NCBI GenBank assembly: GCA_964035575.1 | Contig: OZ037868.1 | Span: 558,001-622,000, forward strand | DNA: 64,000 nt | Origin: Rhynchopus sp. YZ270_cl-10 | Lineage: Eukaryota; Euglenozoa; Diplonemea; Diplonemida; Diplonemidae | Direction of reading: 5' to 3' | Shown here: piece by piece, positions 41,235-50,857 of the stretch | Layout: each line of letters starts with the position of its first letter | How positions within the stretch are numbered: position 1 is the stretch's first letter | Translations under genes and position numbers: made by a program | The notes under the pieces: generated by a model | Seen by the model: only the letters and a program-made list of their open reading frames with translations | What the model was told of the DNA's origin: nothing | Database searches by the model: none

Positions 41235-41980
41235 GCTCTCAAGATCCTCCACGTAGGGGAGGATATTTCCTCCAGGGGCTTTTTTTTTTTTTTTTCAGGC
41301 TTTTTTGGTGGAGGATTTCCTCCATTTTTTTTTTTTTTTTGGCGGGCTCGGGTGGAGGATTATCCTCCTAGGGGTTTTATAGTGGGGGGTCACTTTGTCT
41401 CCCCCGAGGGAGCCAATATTTTCCCGAGCTTGTATGCACCGTCCAGGGCTGCACCTTAAAAAATTTGCCTGCGGCGCCATTTCCATTTTTTGCTACTCAA
41501 AACAAGTGTTCGTTGAGTGATTCTGTGGTGTAAAAGGAAGCATTTTTACACCGTACCCTAATTTTTTTTCGCCTGCGGCGCCATTTATATTATTTTTTTG
41601 CTCCGCAAAAAAATAGAGTTGGCAATGTCTTTGAATACCCTTGCATTTTTCAGCCAAAAAATACAACTTGACCAAAGCTGCAATTTTTTTGCCATTTTTA
41701 AAAAAATACCCGCCGTTGCATCAGCCCCTGCTTCTGGAAGACGTATTGGTTTTGTACGGTTCGTGGAGCGTACGGTGCAAGAGAAAGGATTAGATTTCCG
41801 TTTTTGTTATCTCGCAAAATTGACCCGCCTCTCCGCTCTGTGGCTGTCAGGGAGGCGCGCGCGAAGCGCGCGACGACCGCTTGTTGCGGGGGAAAAATTT
41901 TTTTTTGGGGGGTTTTTTTTGCAAAAATGAATCCTCCTCATTTCGAAAATTCTGCTTTTTTCGTGGAGGATCTTGAGAGC
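41235..41980. mobile_element. Non-autonomous terminal-inverted-repeat element, 746 bp
   Basis: GCTCTCAAGATCCTCCACG at 41235-41253 and its exact reverse complement at 41962-41980 form perfect 19-bp terminal inverted repeats. GTGGAGGAT recurs inside (41310, 41350). The interior contains an inverted copy of repeat B (41461-41615) and the palindrome GCGCGCGAAGCGCGCG. There is no transposase. The T-runs and CCTCC motifs repeat near the left end. Confidence 0.75.
41461..41615 (-). repeat. Repeat B, copy 2 (inverted relative to copy 1)
   Basis: Contains GCCTGCGGCGCCAT twice, GTTCGTTGAGTGATTCTGTG with GTGTAAAAGG and TTTTTACACCGTACCC between them, and TTTTTTTGCTCCGCAAAAAAA. It is collinear with the reverse complement of 20276-20440. 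Confidence 0.7.
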
Positions 41981-42219
41981 CCTGGGGGGGTGAGATGATT
42001 TTTTTTTTTTGTAATTCTGTATTTTGTATTCTGATTCTGTAATCGGTGTGACGCTCACTTATCAAAAGTTGGTGAGATGATCAGAAAACAAAAAGAAAAG
42101 AAGAAAAATGGTGTCTAAAGCAAACATATTGGTGACGGGTTGCTGGGAAGAAAGCGATTCGTCTTCTGTTGAGTCGCAGACCTTGAAAAAGATCTGAAGC
42201 GTTCGAAAATGTTCTTATT

Positions 42220-42518
42220 TCAGTTGACAATGACTACTATTTTACACCTGCAGCTACAGGGAAAAGTATTCCTTTTTTTTCCTGGAAAGGAATAAAAGGC
42301 GGCAAAGAAGTAGGCGCGAGCTATCGAAGTGCAGGGTTGCCACATGTGGTTGGTTGTCATCCTACGCGAGGGAAATATGCAGAACTTGCTAGCACCAGGG
42401 TAACTGGGAGTGCCTTGCGAGACGCCCACCTGTGTCCTATCGGGCACCAAGTGGACAGTTAAGAGAAAAAAATCAAAGAAAAGTTTGCGAGACGAACCTG
42501 ATCCTCGTAGCTACTCAT
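42220..42518 (-). CDS. Possible small protein, 76 residues, two exons (weak)
   Basis: A tiny first exon (42518-42498, MSSYEDQ) and a second exon (42429-42220) can be joined in phase 0, giving VGVSQGTPSYPGASKFCIF, then RMTTNHMWQPCTSIARAYFF and a stop. The acceptor before the ATG (TTGTTGTAAG) and the intron acceptor GACACAG are acceptable, but the donor GTTCGT differs from the GTATG seen in other genes. Composition is more coding-like than the surroundings. No family is recognised; it may not be a gene. Confidence 0.25.
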
Positions 42519-42870
42519 CTTACAACAAATGCTCTTTGTCATACAGACACCACAACTTAAAGAGGAGGTCCGATGAAGCCTCGTGTTGAGGCACAAAAAA
42601 AGGGGTTGAGACAAATAGTCGGTGGGGAAAAGAGAGGTTGAAAGTGCGAATGCCTCACCGTACACCGGAGGACGCAGCCACGGGTTCTCTTCGGGTTTAT
42701 CGAACCCCCAGAGAGCACTTCAATGGCACGCACACGGTGACGACGAGGGAAGTTGTAATGCAGCGGTACATAATCATTGCTCCATCCAGAATGGGAAGGG
42801 GGTTCTTATCACGTAAAGAAGTCAAAAAAAAAGCCTCGTGTCCTGGCGGAGTGGGGGGAAATAAAGGAAA

Positions 42871-42912
42871 CTTTATAAGATGATCCTAAGCCTCTCGTAC
42901 TTAGTCACCTTA
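42871..42912 (-). repeat. Hairpin element, family 1
   Basis: Plus strand: TTTATAAGATGATCCTAAGC, CTCTCGT, ACTTAGTCACCTT. It lies 70-110 bases 3' of the stop codon of the Patched-like gene. Confidence 0.65.
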
Positions 42913-42979
42913 TCATTATTCGTTATCGAGCAACATTTGCGCAGGCTTCCAAATAAATGAAGGAAGTGCAAAAATAAGG

Positions 42980-45900
42980 TCACAAATCGGTATCAGACTT
43001 GTCGGAGAGTGTAGCAGCCTTGGATATTTCTTCGACCTTCAAGCTCTCGACCAGCTTCGCGTTGACGTCCGAGATCTCGAAGTTGTCAAGCCCCGGCGCA
43101 CCTGGGTCCAGATGGGGCTTCTCGAAGCTACCCCCATGTTCGCTTTGCTTTCCTGTGAGTGGGTTCGACCCCGCTGTCACGACGGTGCTGGTGACTTTTT
43201 TGATACAGCGTGAGGAGCACCGTTTGCAGTGCAGCAGGAATGCATCTGAGAAGCGTGGATCTAATGGGTTCATCCACGGCTCCTCATCGAGGCTGGCTGC
43301 GTCTATGCGTGGGGGTGGGCCGATCAGGCACAGCACGAGAGGCAAGGTGAGCACACCGAACCAGAGGCCAAACGCGATGATCATAAAGAACATTTTGAAG
43401 AACACTTGAAACACAAACGACTTTGCGAACATCAGCGGCGCCACTGCGATGAACGTGGAGAACCCTCCGTTGCACACTGCAGCACCCATCTTCCACATAG
43501 CAAAGGCAGCACGCTGCGACTTCGCGCTATGTGCCTCCGTCTCCGTCGCAGTCACCGTCAAGAACGCCCCAGCAATATGAACGCTGTAGTCCACCGCCAG
43601 CCCTATCGCAAGCACCACGCATATGACAGAAATGGAGTTGATGTACACATCCAACCAATACATAAACCCAAGCAGGCAACAGTCTATGCACACCACTGTG
43701 ACCAACACCATCAACCCAATCCAGAGGTTCGCCTCCAGCACCGTGACAATAATGAGCACACAGGCTGCTGCAATACCTACGTTCTTGAGGATCTCGCCGA
43801 AGAAGATGTCGTACGACTCCCAAAACAGGAAGAACGGTGAGTACACGAAGGTTCTGCCAGAGGAGACGCTGTCCATCAGTGCGCGCAGGCTGAGCAGGCA
43901 CCTGCCTGCAGTGGCTCCATCCGAGAGCGGGCCGTCCACAATAAGGACCGTGTCTGTGGTTGCAGAGATCTCGTGCAGGCTGCTGCCGTCGAGGTTCTTC
44001 TTGAACGCAATGTTGCGCACATTGTTTGCAGCTTCGGGTGGTCCAGTCGGGGACAGCCAGAGCTCCAGGTTCGTATAGAAGTGCTCCTGTTTCACGATGA
44101 AGGTTGTGTTCGAGAGTGCGTTGCCGTGTGTAGGGTGCGTCTGGCGCACCCACTCCTGGAAGGAAGGCAGCCACGCACTCAGCGACCCTGGCACGACCCA
44201 TTCGTTCGCACTGATCGCAGCGTGCATCGCAAGAATCGACTCCTGTGCAATGGGACTGCTGAAGTCCAGCCCCGAGGTCACCAACCGACACGGCAGCTGC
44301 GCACCGCCAAAGTACTTCTCGCGCACCGCCAGCGCATCTTGGTATCTGTGCGTCGATGGGATGAACCACTCATGGTTGTAGTTCATCTTCACCTCAGTGC
44401 AGCCGTACGCACCAAAGCCGACAATCAAGCAGCTCACCGCAGCGACCACTGCCATCCCAAGCTTCGTTCCGATGACAAACTTCGGCAGCTTCTCGCCTAT
44501 GAACCAATGCAGCAGGCCTCGCTCGATCTCACGATACGGGGCTTTCTTGGTGCTTTCAGGGACACACTTTGTGATGACCGGCCAGTAGGCGTTATCCGCG
44601 ACCTTTATACAGCAGAAGGCGTCCGCACGGCCGGCACGCTGCCGTTCGGAAGAGAAGTACGCGATGGACACAAAGAAGGTGACCTGGTACATAAAGTCGA
44701 ATGTGATGCCGAGGCAGGCGTACATGCAGAACGTCTGGATGGCAGGAATGTGCGACGACGTGCCTGCCAAGAACGCCACCAGGTCTGTCAGCGACGTCAC
44801 TGTGATAGCAGGCCCTGCGTGGCCCAACGCATGCACCATCCTCTGCTTGAAGTCCTGGATGTGCGCGGCATCACACCACGAGTCCATAATGACAAATGTA
44901 TCGTCAATCCCGACACCCAACAACACAAGAATCAACACCTGCACGACAGGGTTAAACTTAATGCCGATATACCAACACAACCCATACGCAGATATCGTCG
45001 ACATACCTGTCATAATGTGTATTCATAACAATTTAGTAAACCAGAACTTTAACAAATAATCCGACTCCATGAACGACTTCCCAGGCGACTCCGCCATTCG
45101 ATAGTAATGTGCAAAACGTTGTATAGCATACCAATGGACAGCACAGACGCCAACCCGAGAAGGGCATGGGAATACTTCGGCCTGCCCCTGCTGAGGACGA
45201 AGCAGGAGTAGCAGATCATAAGCACGTAGCCAAGAATGAGCACAGACATGTCGTCTTGTATCGCACTGCTGGAGGCATCCTGCTCAAGCCCCCTGCCCAA
45301 CATCTCGATGTCGATGCCGTGCAACACAGCCTCCTTCTTGAACCCCGTCAGCACTGCTTCGCCCAGCGCCATTTCAAACTCATGCGCAAGCTCGTCGAAA
45401 CGTTCGCCGCTTTTCTTGTCGTTCTTGAAAAAGAAGACCATCTGCATTGCAGAGGACCCACGCACCTCGCCAGACTCCTCCACTAGCAGCCCCGTCTGCG
45501 AGATGTAGTACAGCAAAGGCGGCCCTGTGTCAACATGCTTTCCCCACTCCTCGGTGTGCAGACGGGCCTGCAGGTCTGCCTGTGAAGAGAGGGTGTAGTT
45601 GTTTGCGAACAACGAGAGCGGCCCTGTTGCTTGTTTGCAGGTTGGTTTGGAATCGAGCGGCTCGAACGGAAACTGTGCGCGTGCGCAGACTGAATTGAAG
45701 TGCGGGTTCATAACGACGTGGTCGTGTATACGCTGCATGAACGCAAAGACCTGTGGTGTCAGCACATTCCCCCCCTCTGCAAAGAAGACAATAACGACAC
45801 GGCGTTCGGGCTCGCCAAACACAGCGTCTGTGAAGGTCTTCTCACGCAGGGCACGCGATGTGGTGGGCGTAAACAGCTTTGAGTTGTCCTTCTCCGCATC

Positions 45901-46128
45901 GTAGAACCATATACCCTGCGACATGGCTGCTGTGAACAACGTCACAATGCAGATAACCTTCCATGGGTGGTTCACGTTCAACTCTGTCAACTTCGTAAAG
46001 AACACATGCAAACCATTATGTACCGAGTTCGACGCACGTGCCAGCAAACCACGTCCCTCAGCGTCCCCCGAAAACAAACTCATACCCCCGAACGACTTCT
46101 CAGCAGGTGAAGATCTCCCTGCCGACAT
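42980..46128 (-). CDS. Patched/NPC1-like protein with sterol-sensing domain (two exons)
   Basis: Exons 46128-45132 and 45006-42980 join in phase 1 (donor GTATGC, acceptor TGACAG) into 1007 residues. It is an RND-superfamily membrane transporter: one membrane segment near residue 57 (VICIVTLFTAAMSQGIWF), a large luminal loop, the five-segment sterol-sensing domain starting at SVLILGYVLMICYSCFVLS and containing VLLGVGIDDTFVIMDSW (the paired Asp of the proton relay), a second luminal loop, and a second six-segment bundle with AIGLAVDYSVHIAGAF. The ends are cytosolic. Such proteins move sterols or related lipids across or out of membranes; the ligand is unknown. The length is typical for protist Patched-domain proteins. 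An acceptor CCCCACAG (46171-46170) lies about 40 bases upstream of the ATG. Confidence 0.9.
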
Positions 46129-46283
46129 TAAGTGTCAGACATCAAAAGGTCCAAGGGTGGGTAGGGGCTCTGTGGGGTTTGTGGGTTTGTGCATTTGTTG
46201 AACTGATCAAGAAAGGGGTTGGGTGAGTTGGAAAAAAAAACTTCAGGTTTAAAAAACAGAAAACTCTAAAAAAACGGTGTAAG

Positions 46284-46569
46284 CCATGGCATGCAGAAGA
46301 TCTTACCTCAGATATGAATGTAAAACCCCATGTTTTTTTAAAGATCTTGAAGATCTTAGTGAAAGATATACCCCAACAAACTAAGACGTTGATATCGCTT
46401 TTTTGGGTGGATTTTCACCAAGATCTTAGATAAGACATTACCTAAGATACCTATTCCGCAAACCCGCAAACCCTAGAAAAAGATACCTAAGATAATGCGA
46501 TGGGGGTTTTGGGAAAAACCCCACCTCTTATCCTCCCACCTCTTAGTTAAGATCTTCTGTACACCATGG
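46284..46569. mobile_element. MITE-like element with flanking 7-bp direct repeat
   Basis: The left end CCATGGCATGCAGAAGATCTTAC and right end GTTAAGATCTTCTGTACACCATG are inverted copies. GTGTAAG precedes the left end and follows the right, which may be a target-site duplication. The interior has at least four more AAGATCTTA-type motifs and GATACCTA-GATA repeats. No coding capacity. It lies in the leader region of the Patched-like gene, just 3' of the SPRY gene. Confidence 0.6.
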
Positions 46570-46594
46570 TGTAAGTGGGCAAAAAAAGGGCAAA

Positions 46595-46632
46595 GTTCAC
46601 AAGATGACTCTAAGCCTCTAGCGCTTAGCCTT
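46595..46632 (-). repeat. Hairpin element, family 1
   Basis: Plus strand: TCACAAGATGACTCTAAGCC, TCTAGCG, CTTAGCCTTT. It lies about 45 bases 3' of the SPRY gene stop codon. Confidence 0.6.
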
Positions 46633-46674
46633 TAAAAAAATCAATCCAGATCTTTTTTTTTTTTCCATTTTTTC

Positions 46675-48855
46675 CTACCGCGAATATGGCGCATATCGCT
46701 CTGCCGGTGGATATGCAAAGGGTTCTGTGAAGACCATGTGCACTTTCACCTTTTCGTGCAGGGATGAGGAAAACAATGTCACACATGGGGCCACGTGGTA
46801 CTTCTGCTGTGCACCACTACCACTCACCCCTCCGTCCACAAGCGCCACACCAGCCGCCCTGCTTACAACCTCTCCATTCTTTGAGAACGTCACCTCCCCT
46901 TGCGTCTGGTCCAACAGCACCCCAAGCGTGTCACCCTCCCAGAGGACAGGGCCAGCCTCTTCAGACGTACCGTGGGAGTGGAGCATCCCGTTAGACGCAT
47001 AGACACATCCGTACATCCCCGACGCGCTTGGACAGAGCCCCGGGAGATGCGAGGTTGGGGATTTAAAAAACTTTGACGCTGCGGGCGGGACGATCTCCTT
47101 GGTCGTTGAGGTGCACGCTGAGGCGGTGATCGCTTCGTATCCTGCCGAGAACTCCGCACCCGACAATCTATTCAAAGTGCGAATCTGCACTTCATAATAG
47201 CAAAGCCCCCACCCCTCCCCCTCTGCCCGGCCATGAGAGGCTAGCGCTGTTGCGTATCGTGCAGGCTGCTGCAACTCCAACGTTACGCCATTCGGGAGAA
47301 CCTGGAGCACCGCACTGCTTTCACTCAACATCCGTGCTGACACCCCTCCGGCACTTTCCGCACGTTGTCTCTTTTGCAGTTCATTGAGAACAGAGGTATG
47401 GAAGCACGCATGGTCGGTGCTTTTCAGACGTTCAGAAAGCTCCGCCACACTATCACCTCGTAGCGTCTCTTCAAACGCACCACGCCGCATATCCAATTCT
47501 TTGGTGAAGTATTCGAGGCTCAAAGCGCAGTCCTCACTGCCCGCGAGAGATACCAAAGCGGAGAGGTCCACCTTTGAGAGAATTTCGAGAAGCGTTGCGG
47601 AACGGATGAGCTGGCAGCACATTGCGGCAGCAGGGGGGGGTGGAGGGGCACGTGAATCTGCTCGAGGTGACATCACAGCTGTCTCGTCAAGACGCAGAAA
47701 GGTGAGCGGGGCTGCTACAATCTCTTGCATCAAACTTTCACGCAGTGTCGGGGCCTGCAGCACTTCGGCGAGAATCAGAAGGCGCGGCACGGTGCTTGGT
47801 TTGTACATATTGCTGACCGTCGCGCTGACAGCCTGGAGCTGCGCCTTGGTGCTCTCGATGAGCTTCACGGTTTCGTCATAAGAGGTGTAGAGAGTGCTTA
47901 CTTGAGAGGCTTGGTCGTCAAAGAAGCTGTTCGTCTGCTCTTCAAGGTTTTTGTAACGAAGCGTGATTTTTGTCTGCTGTCTGGCAACGTGCGCACTGTA
48001 GACCCCGCGAAGTGCTTGGATGTCCTGCTCCAAGGCAGCCTTCGCAGTGCTATCCAACTCTGCCAGCTCGCGGGCTCGCATTTCGTGGATGCTCTCAATC
48101 GCAGTCTCTCTGATGCCCGCGTCCTTCCTGCATACTGCACCCCACAGGCCTTGCTCCTTTTCTTGTAGTGTTTCTAGTGTTTCTCGAAGGTCAGAAAGTT
48201 CTTTGTCCCAGTCCGGAGAAGAAGTGCTATTCACAAAATGCTGAACAGTCGGACCACAAAACGCACTAAAACTATCGCAATCCGGCAAAGACGTTAACGC
48301 CTGGTTGATTTCAATGCGCGCCAGCTCATTTTTATTTGGCTGCGCATCTTTGAGAAGCGCCGCTACTCTGAACGAAGCGGATTTGAGACATTCACTTTTT
48401 CCCATTATCACTGTACCATCCTCACAGGTGATTTCGGTGTCGAATGAGGAGGGTTCTTTGCGACGTCGGGTGAACGCTTTTTCTTTTTCTTGTTTATCAG
48501 TTTGGAGCTCGCTTTTTAGAAGGAGACGGTATCGACTGTACAGCTCTTTATTAGATTCTGTCCGAAGCTCTCCAAGACGAGCCTTGAGCTGTTCCCCTGT
48601 AGGATTCTTTCTGAAGATCCTAGGTTGGTCAATCTTTTGCTTCGCATATTCGTCCACGAAGTCCGACTCTGTGAGCTGCGCCTGCTCGCACTGCACCAAC
48701 ATCCGGTCTTCCTCCAACGCCCATGCGCCTGCACAAGGATCAGCCGCCCCTTCATGTACAATGCAATGATAGTCACCAATCAACGACACACTAAACCTCG
48801 ACGAATGAAACCTATCCTCCTGCATCACATAGTTGTCGTACACTGCGGGTGGCAT
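46675..48855 (-). CDS. Coiled-coil protein with C-terminal SPRY/B30.2 domain
   Basis: The 726-residue single exon starts at 48855. The N-terminal 130 residues are charged and helical (LKARLGELRTESNKELYSRY). Two further coiled-coil stretches lie near 215-345 (WDKELSDLRETLETLQEKEQ, and LDSTAKAALEQDIQALRGVY), giving a TRIM-like order without a visible RING or B-box. From about 520 a SPRY domain appears: GWGLCYYEVQIR, FSAGYE, GMYGCVYASNGML, LWEGDTLGVLLDQTQGEVTF, SKNGEVV and YHVAPCVTLF, which are the expected core strands of this protein-interaction fold. CEDGTVIMGKSECLKSAS, followed by FRVAALL, at 140-170 may be a BTB-like piece. A scaffold or adaptor role is inferred. Confidence 0.78.
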   Translation of the reverse strand: MPPAVYDNYVMQEDRFHSSRFSVSLIGDYHCIVHEGAADPCAGAWALEEDRMLVQCEQAQLTESDFVDEYAKQKIDQPRIFRKNPTGEQLKARLGELRTESNKELYSRYRLLLKSELQTDKQEKEKAFTRRRKEPSSFDTEITCEDGTVIMGKSECLKSASFRVAALLKDAQPNKNELARIEINQALTSLPDCDSFSAFCGPTVQHFVNSTSSPDWDKELSDLRETLETLQEKEQGLWGAVCRKDAGIRETAIESIHEMRARELAELDSTAKAALEQDIQALRGVYSAHVARQQTKITLRYKNLEEQTNSFFDDQASQVSTLYTSYDETVKLIESTKAQLQAVSATVSNMYKPSTVPRLLILAEVLQAPTLRESLMQEIVAAPLTFLRLDETAVMSPRADSRAPPPPPAAAMCCQLIRSATLLEILSKVDLSALVSLAGSEDCALSLEYFTKELDMRRGAFEETLRGDSVAELSERLKSTDHACFHTSVLNELQKRQRAESAGGVSARMLSESSAVLQVLPNGVTLELQQPARYATALASHGRAEGEGWGLCYYEVQIRTLNRLSGAEFSAGYEAITASACTSTTKEIVPPAASKFFKSPTSHLPGLCPSASGMYGCVYASNGMLHSHGTSEEAGPVLWEGDTLGVLLDQTQGEVTFSKNGEVVSRAAGVALVDGGVSGSGAQQKYHVAPCVTLFSSSLHEKVKVHMVFTEPFAYPPAERYAPYSR

Positions 48856-49074
48856 GGTGCCCTCCCCTTTATCAATAGAAAGGTGCGGTTTTGAGAGGGA
48901 AAAGGAAAAGAGTTAAGATCATATACGTAAGAAATAACCAAATAATTCTAAAAATTTAAAGCATTGTCGTAGAGTGTAACTTTATTTTCTCTCTGTAGTG
49001 ATGGTGTTTTAGTTGGGTTTTTATCACAAAAAAAAAAATGGCCATTTTTTTTTAAAAATTGGGTTAAAAAAAAG

Positions 49075-50337
49075 TTAGTTTTCTAAAGGATATTCCTCAA
49101 ACTCTGCAGCTCGACTGGGTTGTGTCTTTCCTGCCAGAGACGACACCTTCCCGAGGTGCTGGAAGAGCGACGGTGCGTGGGCGATCATATTTACTTTGTG
49201 CTTCGTGAGGTAGTCGACGAAGAGCCAATCGAGCGGCGATTCATCAAAATTCCGACGAAGGAAGCTGACGATATGAGGTAGGTCGTGCACACGGAAGAGC
49301 TGTCCTATCACACCAAAGAACTTCTGAGGGGGTACGACCTCGAGATCCTTCACTTTCCATGGATTGTAAAACGATGCAATGAGCCAGTCAGTGCGCCTCA
49401 ACAATTTTGAGTCAACCCATTGCCGAATCGCTGTGGGAAACGATTTCGCTACCTTCACGTCATCCTCTAACATAAGAAAATACCCATAGTCCTCTCCCGC
49501 CGCAGCTTGCATGAGGGACGCCACGTCAAGAACCTGTTTTGCCCGCCATCTTACCCTCTGAGGGTTATCTCCCCACCGATGTAGCAGTTCTTCATCTTCC
49601 ACGGCAAGCTCTGGATGCCCCGCGCAGTCACCCCCGTGCTCATCACAAACCGATTTAATTGTCAGCAACCCCGCTTCTATTTCATCTTCAAACTCTTCTC
49701 GAACCTTTTGCACTTCTTTATTCTTCGACGCCGGTACATCACCGTTCATAACGATGATCCGCACCGTCCTCCTCTCTGCCTTAGACAAACGATGCAGAAT
49801 ATTCGCAACAGTATTGAAAAGATAGTTTTCCTTTTGCCGATAAACCGTTGAAATGCCGATCACCATATTGGGTCCTCCTTTGGTATGAACAGGAGGGTTG
49901 AACTGTGGAGTCGCGCGAGGTGACGGGAGGGGGGCAAAGTTCTTGAGTTCGTAGAGAAGCTTGTCCGCGGTGTTGGTCATATAATTGGTGTTTTCTTCGC
50001 CGTGTTTTGAGGCTGTGGGGTCGAAGTTTGACAAAGCGTCTAACGCATAGTGTCTGAGTAGCGTACGTTGCTTTGTATACTCATTATGTCGTGTTGGCTT
50101 AGGGGTTTTATCAGAATCTAACTCTTCACGCACCTCTTCTGCACGTCGTATCACCCGTTTTATCAATTTCTCCTTCAATTTCAGCAAATGCCCCAATTTC
50201 TCTGGTATAACCGACACCACATCGCCCCCTTCCAACAGCTCTGTAGAAGGACAGTATACACCGCCAGGATGCGATGAAAATACACACAACTGCACCACTG
50301 TCGCAATGGCTAATATTATAAAGTGTAATTGTTCCAT
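49075..50337 (-). CDS. GnT-IV-like N-acetylglucosaminyltransferase (MGAT4/GT54 family)
   Basis: The 420-residue protein begins with a signal anchor (LHFIILAIATVVQLCVF), as in type II Golgi enzymes, then a coiled stem (about 45-75). The catalytic domain matches the MGAT4 pattern: NMVIGISTVYRQKENYLFNT, RIIVMNGDVP, YFLMLEDDVKVAKSFPTA (the acidic metal/donor motif), WLIASFYN, FFGVIGQLFRVHDLPHIVSF, ESPLDWLFVDYL and APSLFQHLGKVSSLAG. The family adds beta-1,4 GlcNAc to the alpha-1,3 mannose arm of N-glycans in animals; in a protist the acceptor may differ. It lacks the C-terminal lectin-like part of animal enzymes. A perfect acceptor TTAACAG lies 3 bases before the ATG. Confidence 0.87.
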   Translation of the reverse strand: MEQLHFIILAIATVVQLCVFSSHPGGVYCPSTELLEGGDVVSVIPEKLGHLLKLKEKLIKRVIRRAEEVREELDSDKTPKPTRHNEYTKQRTLLRHYALDALSNFDPTASKHGEENTNYMTNTADKLLYELKNFAPLPSPRATPQFNPPVHTKGGPNMVIGISTVYRQKENYLFNTVANILHRLSKAERRTVRIIVMNGDVPASKNKEVQKVREEFEDEIEAGLLTIKSVCDEHGGDCAGHPELAVEDEELLHRWGDNPQRVRWRAKQVLDVASLMQAAAGEDYGYFLMLEDDVKVAKSFPTAIRQWVDSKLLRRTDWLIASFYNPWKVKDLEVVPPQKFFGVIGQLFRVHDLPHIVSFLRRNFDESPLDWLFVDYLTKHKVNMIAHAPSLFQHLGKVSSLAGKTQPSRAAEFEEYPLEN

Positions 50338-50857
50338 TTTCTGTTAATTTTGGGTAAAAAAAGGGGGTGTAAACGGAAAGTCTGCGAGAAAAATAGAAAC
50401 TTAACACTCATCACACGATAAAACCCATGGGAGAGGTTGTGGTGAAACGCACACACCTCAACCTATTTGGTGAGGAGTGGCTCTACAGCGCGGTTCGTCT
50501 CTAGAACTGCAAAGTGTGTTCAAAATGCTTCTATTTCCTCCTTCATTTCATGAAGTGACAGAAAAAAACGGAGATAGGATAGAGCAGGACGGCGATGTGT
50601 GCAGACTATTTGTAGTTTATTTGGGTTTGGATTGTAAAAGATGGTCCATTTTTTTTTAGTTTTCGGTCGCGTTTTTCCCCACCCCTCCAGCTCCGCCTTA
50701 AATCAGACAGGCTCGTTTATCGCGAGATTCGTGACGTCGCAGAAAAACGCAGGAAAAAAGGGAGAAAAAAAGAAAAAAAGAAAAGGGGGGAACACTTCGT
50801 TCCCTTTCCCACGGAGAGAGCTGCTGTGCAACGTTGTGGTCAAGGACACACAACCGC
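50338..50857. other. Short intergenic region
   Basis: A T-rich tract before the GnT-IV acceptor and an A/G-rich run (50755-50790). I see nothing else in it. Confidence 0.4.
50341..50342 (-). promoter_or_regulatory. Probable trans-splice acceptor AG
   Basis: The coding strand reads CCCCCTTTTTTTACCCAAAATTAACAG, then AAA and the ATG. With only three bases left before the start codon, a cap-proximal leader must come from elsewhere, as in spliced-leader addition. Confidence 0.55.

Noticed and set aside
43973-45028. 351-codon plus-strand frame opposite the Patched-like gene
   Set aside because: Antisense shadow; the minus strand has continuous RND/sterol-sensing features.
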